From positions 1 to 64,000 of the forward strand of contig CAYWNA010000032.1 in assembly GCA_964459305.1 (NCBI GenBank): DNA of 64,000 nt, written 5' to 3'. Of this stretch, positions 9,836 through 19,648 are shown piece after piece. This DNA is from CAYWNA01 sp964459305 (GTDB lineage: Bacteria; Planctomycetota; Planctomycetia; Pirellulales; Pirellulaceae). The notes beneath the pieces were generated by a model. The model was not told the origin of the DNA. It ran no database searches and saw only the letters and a program-made list of their open reading frames with translations. The position numbers were made by a program, and so were the translations under genes. Position 1 is the first letter of the stretch; every line of letters starts with the position of its first letter.

Positions 9836-12800
9836 CTACCGCTGTTGCTCGATGATTTCGGCACCACAAAGGATAGGCTGCTGTACGGTGCGTGGGGTTA
9901 AGGCGATCTCCATCATCTCGTCCGCGCGTATGTCTTTCCAGGTCCGCACGACGGCCCTGAGCGATCCTCCCGCTTCGGCGACTACGTCAAAGTCCTGTAT
10001 GGTCGTTTGGCCCTGAATGGCGACGTCGAAGACTCGTTCACCAGGCTTTGTTCCCGCATTTGGCTCGACGAAATGCAGGCGCACCGTGAACCGGTGTGCG
10101 GGAACCGTCGGATCTGCCCGCTCGGATGTCGCGGAGACTTTTGCGGGTCCGGGCCGTTGCGGCGCGAGACGGACCGCCAACTTCTGTATGCCCTCGACTC
10201 CCGAAGCAGCCACCCAGCGCTGGTTTCCGCCAGAGACGCGACCGCTGTGATTCCGAAACCACTTCGGATCGCCCTCCAACGTGACGGTAGCTTTGGGCGA
10301 CGAGCCACTGTCCGGAGGGTAGTTCACCCACAGAGTACCGTCTTCCGATAGGCGATCTCCGGGGGCTCCGAGATTGATGCCAATGCGACGAATAGGCAAC
10401 GATTCCTCGATCGAACGACCAAGAAGGCTGTAAGTCCAGACTTCATTCTCCGGCATCGGTACGAATGCCAGTGATGTTTGATTCTGGTAGCCACACGTGC
10501 AAGTTCGTGTGTAGTCGGGTGCATTCAGTACGCCGTTCGCGACAATCAGGTTGGAAGTGCACCCAGATTTGAATCCGCCCAGGTTGCCCGTGCCGCCGTG
10601 ATTGGCCAGATCGTAGAAACCGGCCGCTCCGGAGCGGAATGTCAATAAGTTCTCGCTCGCCACGGCCGTGTTACATCCGTAGGTCCGCACGAAGTTCCAC
10701 GGTATTGGCTCGCCGGTGACAGGATCCTCGATGGTTACGGGCTCGCCGTCCAGCAGGCTGAAGGCGCCCTTACTCTCGCGATAACTGGTAGTGTTCGTAA
10801 TCACGCTGTCCCCGTGCAGGATGCAGGGGCCCGCGTAGGCGAAATCTTGTTTCCTCCACAGCACCGTTCCGTCTACGGCGCGATAAACGGCCATACCCTT
10901 GCCTACCTCGTCCAAACTGCGGTCCGAGGCGGCTGCTCCGGCTTGAAGCAAAACGTCGTGCTTGGCCGAATAGCCCAGCCAGGTTCCAAATGCATCGTCA
11001 TCACTGGTCCACGCGGGCTTCCCCGTCTGGGCGTCGATTGCCAACAGTCGATAACTCTCCGCGTCTTCGATGCCTCGACGCCGAATCTGCTCCTCGACGC
11101 GTTTTGGCAACTTGTCCAGCAGATAGATGCGACCACCACCAGCGACGATGCCGTTGTGAAGAAAGCTATGATTCGCCTTGAGTTCCCAGAGTATCTTCCC
11201 TGAATGGCGGTCGAAGGCCAGCAATGCCAGGCTGCCGGAACGATCCGGTCCCCATGCAGGTCCTCGCCTCTTTTTGGGAGCGTACTCGTACCCAAGTCGC
11301 TCTGAGTAGTTCCCAAAACCGACGCCCGCGAGGAGCAGGTCTTGATAGACGCCGATGTAACCCCAAGACGGCGATTCGTTGTTCGCCTCGACCGGCAATA
11401 TGAACTGGCGGAGAGTCTGACCGCTCGAAGCATCCAAGAGCAAGCATCGATCTTGAGTAACCAGGTACACTCCGTCGGCGGTGGCCACGTAGTTGGTCCC
11501 CCGCGCATTGGCTCCGGGAATGTGGACCTGGGTGTAGGCTGTGCTCAGCGGCGTGTCCGCATAGGTTTCGTCGTAATAGACCTGGTAGGTACCCAGATCC
11601 GAAAAGCTTCGTTTCCAGAGAACCCGGCCCGTGTAGACATCCCTTGCGCTCAGACTGTTGATTCCCTCGATGAACAGTCTCCCGCCGACGACCTGCTCGC
11701 TGGGACCGTGCCCGTGCCGGGGCAGCATGTCTTGATTCGAGTTACCGCCAAACCACAGCAGCCCCAACGGCAGTTTGACTCGGCGATCGTTCGACTTGAC
11801 AGTGTTGGCGACATCTCCGTAAGCGTGGCTCCAGTCAGCCGATCCAGGAAGTGCGCCTTCACGCGAGATGAGCGCAGCCCCCTCGGCGGTCGTGAGCTGT
11901 GCCTTGGGCAGCTTCGCGACCGCCAGTTGCTCGGCGAGCGATTCGCTGGACTGCTCACCCGTCCGAATCCAGAGTTTGCCACCATAAGGTCGAATCGATT
12001 CATAGACTTGGCGAAGCTGTTGCGGATCTATCAGTTTCTCCGCCATCGATCGGCCGACGACGACCAGGTTGGCGATGTACGGTGGTGCCTTGAAGCTGTC
12101 GGGCGTGCCCACGTGCAACGCGATTCGCTTGCCGAGGAGCCCGGCCTGATCCAATTGTCGGCGAAGGCGGGTGACCTTCTGCGCGTCGGGATCGACGGCC
12201 ACAATGTGCAACTCAGATGCGGCGGCAACGGCCTGCAGGAGCATTGCATCGTCCACGCCGAACCAGAGCGAGTATCCTTGCGTTTCGCCGGTTGTTTCTA
12301 GCAGCGTCTTTGCGTCCTGAATCACCTGGGGAGTGGATGGCAGTGGTCTCGGCCCTTGTTTGATCATCCGCGGCTCGGTGTTTCCGTCGCCGAATGCCAT
12401 GATCTGTCCATCAAGCGTCACCGCGAACAGTCTCTCCGAGGCGGCAACCAATCGCAGCACTTCGCTTTGCACGGGGATCGACCAAGCCACTTTTGCACCC
12501 GCGTCTTCCGTGGGCAGGTCGACAGCAGTGAGTGTTTGGGGACCCGCGGCATAGAGTCTGCTGCCGGCCATAATCAAGTCGCCCGTCCCATCGGCTTCGA
12601 TCTGCCAGATCAGCTTGTTGCTGTGATCGTAGGCTTCAATCCTTGGCGGCGTCTTGGTCCCCTGCGCCGCCTTGGCGGTGTAGAGCATCTCTGGTGCGAG
12701 AACTGGTTCGTTGACTTGAAAGCTGGTTTTACCACCATCGGGAAGACTCAGAGCCATCGTGCCGCGAAACCGCGTATGGACAAACGCTCGATGTCGATCG

Positions 12801-13648
12801 GCTGCGACGAACGCACCGCCTTGCCCTTTTCCGCCGAAGTCAAAGAATCTTGGATTGCCCGTTTTTCGCTCGAACGCCGCCGGCAAGGATCGTCCGCCGG
12901 GCACCAGAAGCAAGTCACCGGAAACGGCAAGTTGCCCTTGCGGAGCAACGCCGGCAAATGAAGGAGCGCTGTGCGGCTGCTTGCAAAACTCGGCGCTAGT
13001 GTCGTCGTTCAGCCATTGGACCTCGCCCGTCTCGGCGTCGAGCGCGTAGATGAACGTCCCCATGAATGGCCAGATGCTTGCGGCAAAGTAGACGGTGCCG
13101 TCCACAACGACTGGGCCGCCGCGCGCTGGCCAGGAAGAGATCACACGGCGATTTCCGAGGGCTTTTCGTTCGGAAGGCCCGCCGCGAAACCGCCATCGCA
13201 GTTCGCCGTCCGAGGCTCCCACGCAGTACAGGTAGCCGTCGTCGCTGGCGAACAGAACCGCATCCTTGTACGCCACGGGCGAGAAACGTACAGGCCCCTC
13301 GACATAGAAGGTCCAACTCTCCGACCCGTCTCGGATATCGAGAGCCACCACCTTGTCAGCGTCATTGAAGCTCAGGAATATCTTGCCATCCGCGACGACC
13401 GGCTCGAAGATTCGATCGTATGGCATCATGTCGCGGTTGAGGGGATTGTCCCAGACCGGTTCGCGCGGCGAGTACTGCCGAGTCCATTGGAGATGCAATT
13501 TCTCCGGTAGCTCATGAGGCGAAACGGCCGTATGGCCTGCGTCGCATCGCCACATGGGCCAATCGCCGGCCCACAGATTCGCAGCGATCCCAAGTGTAAG
13601 AAAAACACCGAGCACCCTCGTGCAAAACCCAGAGGGCGTGAAACTCAT
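9836..13648 (-). CDS. Secreted two-propeller PQQ-like protein with an internal Rossmann-like domain
   Basis: 1270 residues. The ATG at 13648 is chosen over one 37 codons upstream because GAGGAGAAAG lies just before it and a signal peptide follows (MSFTPSGFCTRVLGVFLTLG, cleaved near ANLWAGDWP). Residues about 25-430 form PQQ-like beta-propeller blades (VVADGKIFLSF, VVALDIRDGSESW). Residues about 455-560 form a separate alpha/beta domain resembling a class I methyltransferase or Rossmann core (WFGVDDAMLLQAVA, HIVAVDPDAQKV). A second propeller and a C-terminal beta domain follow. The two-propeller architecture resembles BamB or quinoprotein dehydrogenases, but PQQ-ligand residues cannot be confirmed by eye. 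Probably periplasmic or extracellular; substrate unknown. It stands alone. Confidence 0.8.
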   Translation of the reverse strand: MSFTPSGFCTRVLGVFLTLGIAANLWAGDWPMWRCDAGHTAVSPHELPEKLHLQWTRQYSPREPVWDNPLNRDMMPYDRIFEPVVADGKIFLSFNDADKVVALDIRDGSESWTFYVEGPVRFSPVAYKDAVLFASDDGYLYCVGASDGELRWRFRGGPSERKALGNRRVISSWPARGGPVVVDGTVYFAASIWPFMGTFIYALDAETGEVQWLNDDTSAEFCKQPHSAPSFAGVAPQGQLAVSGDLLLVPGGRSLPAAFERKTGNPRFFDFGGKGQGGAFVAADRHRAFVHTRFRGTMALSLPDGGKTSFQVNEPVLAPEMLYTAKAAQGTKTPPRIEAYDHSNKLIWQIEADGTGDLIMAGSRLYAAGPQTLTAVDLPTEDAGAKVAWSIPVQSEVLRLVAASERLFAVTLDGQIMAFGDGNTEPRMIKQGPRPLPSTPQVIQDAKTLLETTGETQGYSLWFGVDDAMLLQAVAAASELHIVAVDPDAQKVTRLRRQLDQAGLLGKRIALHVGTPDSFKAPPYIANLVVVGRSMAEKLIDPQQLRQVYESIRPYGGKLWIRTGEQSSESLAEQLAVAKLPKAQLTTAEGAALISREGALPGSADWSHAYGDVANTVKSNDRRVKLPLGLLWFGGNSNQDMLPRHGHGPSEQVVGGRLFIEGINSLSARDVYTGRVLWKRSFSDLGTYQVYYDETYADTPLSTAYTQVHIPGANARGTNYVATADGVYLVTQDRCLLLDASSGQTLRQFILPVEANNESPSWGYIGVYQDLLLAGVGFGNYSERLGYEYAPKKRRGPAWGPDRSGSLALLAFDRHSGKILWELKANHSFLHNGIVAGGGRIYLLDKLPKRVEEQIRRRGIEDAESYRLLAIDAQTGKPAWTSDDDAFGTWLGYSAKHDVLLQAGAAASDRSLDEVGKGMAVYRAVDGTVLWRKQDFAYAGPCILHGDSVITNTTSYRESKGAFSLLDGEPVTIEDPVTGEPIPWNFVRTYGCNTAVASENLLTFRSGAAGFYDLANHGGTGNLGGFKSGCTSNLIVANGVLNAPDYTRTCTCGYQNQTSLAFVPMPENEVWTYSLLGRSIEESLPIRRIGINLGAPGDRLSEDGTLWVNYPPDSGSSPKATVTLEGDPKWFRNHSGRVSGGNQRWVAASGVEGIQKLAVRLAPQRPGPAKVSATSERADPTVPAHRFTVRLHFVEPNAGTKPGERVFDVAIQGQTTIQDFDVVAEAGGSLRAVVRTWKDIRADEMMEIALTPRTVQQPILCGAEIIEQQR

Positions 13649-14284
13649 TACTTTCTCCTCGTATTTCCGGTCACGGTTGGATTCACCGAAGTGTGGAAGT
13701 GCTCTTTCGAAGCCACTTCCTTTGGCAGGCTTCTCAGCGGCGTGTGGATACCCCTGCACGTGTACCGCTGAACTGGAATGCCGAGACGACGAACGGTGAC
13801 TCGGCAGGGCATACCCAGGATGGTTAGTTATCGTACAATGCGACCAACCATCGTGTAAATCGGGCTACCTGAATGTAGGGCGGCCACTCAACATCCAGCA
13901 CACGTTAGACCGTGCCGATATCAATGGGGACTAACGGCCCGTGTTGCTGTTGGAGGCGCGAGCCGACGCAACCGTCACGTTCAGAAGTAAGACCGTCGTC
14001 GAAATCGCCGAAGAGCCCGGAAACTCGCGAGTTCTTGGAGTTCTGCGTCCGGCACAAGTGTAGTCTGGTTTCCAGTTGGGGCCGTTCGAGAATGAAGCGC
14101 CCGAGTTTGGTGGGATAGGCTTCCAGCCTGTCGTCCGATTGACCTGACAGGCTGGAAGCCTATCCCACTTCTCTACAACCGGAGTTTCCTTGTCTTGAGA
14201 CGCGTTTTTTTCAAACGGTGCTTGGTGGGTGCGATGTTCGCGAAGACCACCGCCGCTGCCGATCGTTCGGCAGCGCACTGGCAT
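13649..14284. other. Intergenic region without a recognisable gene
   Basis: 636 bp separate the PQQ protein's start from the stop of the next minus-strand gene. Short open frames here have no ribosome binding site or recognisable domain. Apart from the palindrome at 14110-14168 I see nothing definite. The promoter of the PQQ gene should lie near 13700-13850. Confidence 0.5.
14110..14168. repeat. Palindromic element, core only (family 1)
   Basis: Two perfectly complementary 23-bp arms (14110-14132 and 14146-14168, starting GTGGGATAGGCTTCC) flank a 13-nt loop. The same arms and loop length occur at 20314-20372 and 24538-24596. The outer flanks found in those copies are absent here. Confidence 0.9.
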
Positions 14285-17200
14285 CTACCGGACGGGAATC
14301 AGTTGAATGCCGCGCAGGTCGGACACTTCTGTGTGTGTCGGCCCGTCGGGCCGCAAACGTACACGCTGGCGGCCGGCTTCGAGGCCCAGCATGCCGAATT
14401 TCTGTTTGCGAAATCGACCCCACCCGCCGGTGCTCGGCAGCTTGCCTGTCATGCGACTCGATCCGTCATCGACTTCGACAGCGATTGGGTTGTCAGCGTA
14501 CTCGTCGATCTGGGCCCATTCGATCCACACTTCATACTGGCCGTTCTTCGGCACGTCGACCGACCAAACGACGTGATCGTTCGGACCCTTATAGAACCAG
14601 ACGAGGAAATCTCCGTTTCCATTCGTCTTGATACTCGGTCCGTAAATCTCGCACGTCGAAGCACCGAGTTGAAGTGAGCCGTCAGACTTGGCCATGACCA
14701 ACTCAGGATTGTTTCCTGCAACCTCCCGGCGAGGCGGCCCGGCTTGGGCGATGAAGGCGAACAGGTCGGCCATCTGCTGCGGATTCATCTTGGCTTCCAG
14801 CTTCTCCGGCATGTGCGAGCGACCGGTGCTGACGAACTCGTCCAAGTCGCGGCGCAGGATGACGTGCAACTTCCCGGTGTTGTCAGCCAGCGTGATGCTG
14901 GTGCTGGTTTCTTCGACCAGCATGCCGGACAGCGTGAGACCGTCGGCGGTGATGGCCGTATACTCGATGTACTTGTCCTCGACGGCACGGTTCGGATCGA
15001 TGACGGCCACCATCAGTGCACCGGGCGACTTATCGACCAGCGTTCTCAGATCGGTTGTGATGTCATTGCCCACGTCGGCCAGACGGTGGCAGTCGGAACA
15101 CGTCATGTCGGTAAACTCTTTCTTGCCGCGAACCGGATCGCCCTGCACATCGACGACCGAAGCATACTTTTTCAGCGCCGCTTGGATCTCGTCGTTGGTT
15201 GTAGCACGGCCCAGCAGCGCCTCGGCCCGCTGGCGAATCGATTCGGTCTGGTGCCGCAAGAGTCGATCGCGTCTTGCCGTGCCCAGGATCGTGGCCATCT
15301 TCGGCTGCTTGTCGATTTGTTCAAGCAGCGCGCCAGTCCACTCTTTGCGGCTGAGCAGAACCTCGACGATCGCGTTGTTCAGTCTCGGCCCCTGTTCCGA
15401 CCAGCCCTGCAGAAGCAACTCTGGTACGCGATTGTGACGAAGGCGCCCCAGCGCGTCGACCGCGGCCAACTGCACCGCGATCGGCGACTGCGAAGCGAGC
15501 AAATCTACCAATAGTCCCATGTCTTCTTCCTGTCTGTCCGGTCCGCGGCCGAGTAGCCTCAACGCCGCCAAACGACTATTCAGGGCCGCGTCTTCATCGG
15601 CGGCTACGTGGCGCGCTGCTGCGAACATCTGAGATGTCTTGTCCAGCGCTCTTTCGAGTTCCGGGCCACCTTGCTTTGCGAATCTCCCCAACGTCCTGTT
15701 CTGCCGGTCGAGGCCGTCGAGCAACGTGGCCATGGATTCGTATTGCCAGTCTGCATAACCGGACTCCGGTTTGACCGTGACGGTCTGGAGCACGCGGCCA
15801 ACGGCCTTCCCGTTGTCGAGGGCCGCGGCCAGATTCATCAGGTTGCTGATCAGGGGCGCACTGCCCGTCAAAGCGTCGGGATCCGCCACGACTTCGCCGA
15901 CCATTGCATCAATTTGGCCCGTGGCCGAACTCATGATCGCGGCCATCATATAACGATCGTCGGCGTGGCCGATTGCCATGCGACCCAGAAGCCGGCCCGC
16001 GCGCGGGTCGTCCCACTCGCCCAGGCTGTACGCCAGTTGCATCAACACGTGCGGGTCGTTGCCGCCATCCAGTTTCAGCAGGGCTTGGCCGATCGATGGA
16101 TTCGAATCGAGCAGCGGTTCGCTCACGCGAATGGCGTGCCGACGTACGCCGGGATGCTCATCGTCCAGCGCGTGAATGACGATCTCCGCCCGCAGTGCTT
16201 TCAACCCATCGAGCACGCACAGCGCGTGCAGCCTGGCCAGGGCTCGTTCGCAATTGGTGGCCATCTCTTCCAGCGGCCTGATAGCCGCACGGTCGGCCCG
16301 CCATAGGAGCATCTGGTGGGCCATGTCGCGTTGCCAGCCGTTGGGACTGTCCAAGGCGGCGATGAGCCCAGTCGTATCGAGCTTGTCCAACCGTGGAATA
16401 GGACGCGGCTCTTTGTCAACAGGATACACTCGGTAGATGCGCCCTTTGTCGTGCCCGGCGCGGAGATCCAGCGTCTTTTCTAGTTCGTCGTTGATCCACT
16501 CCGGATGTTCGATCACGAACCGGTACAGGTCCAATACCCACAACGCGCCGTCTGGGCCGGTTTCCACCGTCGATGGCCGGAACCAAATGTCGTGCGTGGC
16601 CAGGAACTCTCTTTGCTGTTCGTCGGGGCCGCGATCTCCGCGAAACGTCGTGCCAGTGGGCGTCAGAATTCGCCGGTGGACCACATTGAACACGGAATCA
16701 TCGACGAACAGGTTTCCGGCAAAGTGCGGGCCGAATAACTCGTCGCGATAGATCGTGACCCCAGCCACCGACGTACATCGGCCAGGTTCGCCCCAAGCTG
16801 CATACGGTCGGTGTTTCAGGTCGCAGTGAGAAATCACGCGACCCGCTGGGTAAAGCATTGGGTCGGATGCCACGTTGGCGCGGCCCGGCGGTGGAGCGAC
16901 GTGCGGGTTGCGGCGGGCGTAGTGATCGGCCACGGCGTAGAGCCAGCCGAGATTGCTGTTGTTGCAGCCGAACCAGTTGCCCCAATCGTCGCGATTCGTT
17001 CCGAACTGGGTCTGGCCCGTCTGTGCCTCGACCCGCCCGTCATCCGGTTTGAAGCGAAGATCACGGCCGCCGATATTGACCGTTTGCCCCGTCTCGACCG
17101 ACTTGATCGTACCGCCGCTGTCGCCGTTGGCGGCATGGACCCAATTATCCAGACCCCACCGCGGATGATTCACGCGGTGCTGTTGATTGCCTTGGCCAAA

Positions 17201-19450
17201 GCCGGTGAACAGCGTTTTTCGCACGTCGGCGAGCCCGTCGCCGTCGGTGTCCTCGACATAGAAGACGTCCGGTGCCGCAGTCACCAGCACGCCATCGCGC
17301 CACACCATGATACCCATGGGATAAGCGATCGGTTCGAGGAATACAGTGGAACGGTCGTAGCGACCATCGCCGTCGGTGTCCTCCAAGCAACGGACCCGTC
17401 CGCACGGCTTCCCCTGGTTATCCAGGCCCAAGGGATAGTCCGCATATTCGGCGACCCATGCCTTGCCGTCCGGTCCCCAAGCGATGTCAACTGGATCCAT
17501 CACCAATGGTTCGGCGGCCGCCAATTCCACCTTGAATCCGGGAAGCACGTCGAACGACTGCAGCGACTCTTCAGGCGAGCGCGGCGGCGGATTCCGATCG
17601 GTTCCCAAGAGATCGGTGTAATGGCGGCTGTCCATCTGATGCGGCAGTTTGCCACCGGTATCTTCGTTCTGGACCCACATGTGGTTCTGCTTGAACCAGG
17701 CACCGTTGTTCGAACCGTCGGCACGTACAATCTCCGGAATCGTCCCTTCGTCGCCACGCTGGCCGGCCAGCATGGTCTGTGACCAACCGGAATCCATCGA
17801 CACGAACCGATAGACGCCGAAACGCTCGGCATTGGAAAAAACAACATCGGGATGCGTATCGACGTCGACATCAACGAGCCTCAAGCCGGCATCGCCCCCC
17901 TGGTCGTTGACGATTGCGGTGTCCCCCGGCAGCGAGAATGGCAGACGTTGCCAGCCATTGCCGTCGACAGACCAGCGAAAGACGCTCGGCTGTTCCCGAT
18001 TGCCGACGATCAGCTCGCAGATCCCGTCGCGGTCGAGATCGCGAAGCCGGGCACCACGGTCGCGCCCGTCGAGGCTGGTATGGACTGGACCATCTACATC
18101 AAGCCCATCGAGACCTCGCGGGTCATTGACCCACTGCTCGCCGTCGAAATGCCACACGCCGACCGTCTTCTCGTTGCGCACCAGCATGCTGGCCATCCCG
18201 TCCTTGCGCAGCACGCCAAAATGCACCCCCGCATCGTGGCGATTGCCGTCGTCGTCGACGCTTATGACCTCGATGGGAAAATCCTTGACGGTCCACCTGC
18301 CGGCCGAGGGAGACCAGACGCGAGTCTTGCGAACATGTTCGTTGGCAATCACCACGTCCATGTACCCATCGTGGTTCACATCGAGCAATCGGACGCCGTT
18401 GTCCTGGCCGTTCGATGCTCGCAATGGATGCCCGTCCAGCAGGTTTTCGGTCAGCCGATCGTTCACTTCGCGGAAGTTCAGGAACTTGACCTTGCCCTCG
18501 CGCCCGCTGGTTGCATGATCGACCAACGAGATGACCTGATCGTTGCGAATCCAGCCACCGGGATGAAACGTGAGTGTGAAGACGCCTTGTTTGATCACTG
18601 TCGCGTCGATCGCCGCCTTCATGTCGCGGACCGTGGTCGCGTGATGAGGCCCTTGCAGGTTGTGCCCTTGCCAGTCGTCAGGAATCGGCGACGGGAGTTC
18701 CCAACATAGTCTGCCAATAACGTAGGGGTAGGGATAGTTCTCCACGTAGTTGACGAAGTTCTTATTTCGCGGCACGTATTTGGCGAGGCGGTGACGACCG
18801 TCGGCGTCGAACATCAGTTCCCGCGGCAAGACCGGATCATCCGGCGTGAACAGCATGAACACCGAGGAGTTCATGCGGAGGAAGTGGCCTTTGGGCGTGG
18901 TCCGGTTGAACATCTCGGCAAAGAACCGCGGGCTCACGGAGTTCATCGAGTCGCAACACGGCATGCGGAACGCAATGGGCTCGGTGTTCGGAATCGTCCA
19001 GAGCAAGTCGATGCACCGGTCATACGTAGATTTCGCCTTGTCGAAATTGCTGCCCTGGAGGCACGGACAAGGATGATCGTATGTGTGGGCCTCGACGCTC
19101 ACGCCTTCCTTGAACCATGTTTGCAGATGCGGATCCTGTGGATCGATGCGCGGGGTCATAATGCTCACGGGGCCCCGGCCATCGATCTTCTTCAAACGCT
19201 CCAGAATTGGCCGCAGGTATCTTTCGTACGGCCCCGGATCGCGCATGTCGTCAATCGACAAAACGATCACTGCTTCCACATCCGGATCGCCAATCCACTG
19301 CGGCGTAACGAGTTTGGGCGCATCGAGACCCACGTAGTAAGGATTGCAGAACTCGTCGAGATAGGCGAACCGATTGCCGTCGCCGGCTGACAACGCCGAA
19401 CAAGCAAGCAACAAGATCAACGGTGCACAAGCAAGTCGTTTTCCAAGCAT
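14285..19450 (-). CDS. Fusion: polysaccharide deacetylase-like, VCBS repeats, PVC-type dehydrogenase, HEAT repeats, CxxCH heme domain
   Basis: 1721 residues. ATG 19450 is preferred over GTG 19459 because GGGAGG sits 8 nt upstream of the ATG but touches the GTG. A signal peptide is present (ACAPLILLLACSALSAGDG). Residues about 20-340 resemble a NodB-type polysaccharide deacetylase (VIVLSIDDMRDPG, VEAHTYDHPCPC, TFHPGGW). Residues 350-560 are VCBS/FG-GAP repeats (LLDVNHDGYMDVVIANE). About 630-1000 form the planctomycete/Verrucomicrobia dehydrogenase propeller (TIGR02604 type; FDVLPGFKVELAAAEPLVMD). About 1030-1425 are HEAT-like repeats. A heme site C1451-S-D-C1454-H1455 sits in the TIGR02603-type domain, and a carbohydrate-binding-like beta domain closes the protein. 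A periplasmic redox enzyme acting on sugars is inferred. A deacetylase fused in front of this family is unusual. Confidence 0.85.
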   Translation of the reverse strand: MLGKRLACAPLILLLACSALSAGDGNRFAYLDEFCNPYYVGLDAPKLVTPQWIGDPDVEAVIVLSIDDMRDPGPYERYLRPILERLKKIDGRGPVSIMTPRIDPQDPHLQTWFKEGVSVEAHTYDHPCPCLQGSNFDKAKSTYDRCIDLLWTIPNTEPIAFRMPCCDSMNSVSPRFFAEMFNRTTPKGHFLRMNSSVFMLFTPDDPVLPRELMFDADGRHRLAKYVPRNKNFVNYVENYPYPYVIGRLCWELPSPIPDDWQGHNLQGPHHATTVRDMKAAIDATVIKQGVFTLTFHPGGWIRNDQVISLVDHATSGREGKVKFLNFREVNDRLTENLLDGHPLRASNGQDNGVRLLDVNHDGYMDVVIANEHVRKTRVWSPSAGRWTVKDFPIEVISVDDDGNRHDAGVHFGVLRKDGMASMLVRNEKTVGVWHFDGEQWVNDPRGLDGLDVDGPVHTSLDGRDRGARLRDLDRDGICELIVGNREQPSVFRWSVDGNGWQRLPFSLPGDTAIVNDQGGDAGLRLVDVDVDTHPDVVFSNAERFGVYRFVSMDSGWSQTMLAGQRGDEGTIPEIVRADGSNNGAWFKQNHMWVQNEDTGGKLPHQMDSRHYTDLLGTDRNPPPRSPEESLQSFDVLPGFKVELAAAEPLVMDPVDIAWGPDGKAWVAEYADYPLGLDNQGKPCGRVRCLEDTDGDGRYDRSTVFLEPIAYPMGIMVWRDGVLVTAAPDVFYVEDTDGDGLADVRKTLFTGFGQGNQQHRVNHPRWGLDNWVHAANGDSGGTIKSVETGQTVNIGGRDLRFKPDDGRVEAQTGQTQFGTNRDDWGNWFGCNNSNLGWLYAVADHYARRNPHVAPPPGRANVASDPMLYPAGRVISHCDLKHRPYAAWGEPGRCTSVAGVTIYRDELFGPHFAGNLFVDDSVFNVVHRRILTPTGTTFRGDRGPDEQQREFLATHDIWFRPSTVETGPDGALWVLDLYRFVIEHPEWINDELEKTLDLRAGHDKGRIYRVYPVDKEPRPIPRLDKLDTTGLIAALDSPNGWQRDMAHQMLLWRADRAAIRPLEEMATNCERALARLHALCVLDGLKALRAEIVIHALDDEHPGVRRHAIRVSEPLLDSNPSIGQALLKLDGGNDPHVLMQLAYSLGEWDDPRAGRLLGRMAIGHADDRYMMAAIMSSATGQIDAMVGEVVADPDALTGSAPLISNLMNLAAALDNGKAVGRVLQTVTVKPESGYADWQYESMATLLDGLDRQNRTLGRFAKQGGPELERALDKTSQMFAAARHVAADEDAALNSRLAALRLLGRGPDRQEEDMGLLVDLLASQSPIAVQLAAVDALGRLRHNRVPELLLQGWSEQGPRLNNAIVEVLLSRKEWTGALLEQIDKQPKMATILGTARRDRLLRHQTESIRQRAEALLGRATTNDEIQAALKKYASVVDVQGDPVRGKKEFTDMTCSDCHRLADVGNDITTDLRTLVDKSPGALMVAVIDPNRAVEDKYIEYTAITADGLTLSGMLVEETSTSITLADNTGKLHVILRRDLDEFVSTGRSHMPEKLEAKMNPQQMADLFAFIAQAGPPRREVAGNNPELVMAKSDGSLQLGASTCEIYGPSIKTNGNGDFLVWFYKGPNDHVVWSVDVPKNGQYEVWIEWAQIDEYADNPIAVEVDDGSSRMTGKLPSTGGWGRFRKQKFGMLGLEAGRQRVRLRPDGPTHTEVSDLRGIQLIPVR

Positions 19451-19648
19451 CGAATCCACCTCCCTCGGTCAGAAATCGGCCATATCCGGACTGCGGGCGC
19501 CATTGTGTCGGTGTGTTGCCAAGCCGTCAAGCGCGAGCAGGCCAGTTAGGCCGGGCTGCGGTTGGGTATTTGAGAGGGGAAAGCGGTTGAGCCAGCCCAG
19601 AACCTTTGGCCCCAAATGTAAACTGAAGCCGGATGCGACTGGACGGCG

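Noticed and set aside
14744..18709. Several plus-strand frames of 230-320 codons inside the dehydrogenase fusion
   Set aside because: They lie entirely antisense to a gene with multiple confirmed domains, lack start signals and read as Arg/His/Val-rich shadow sequence.
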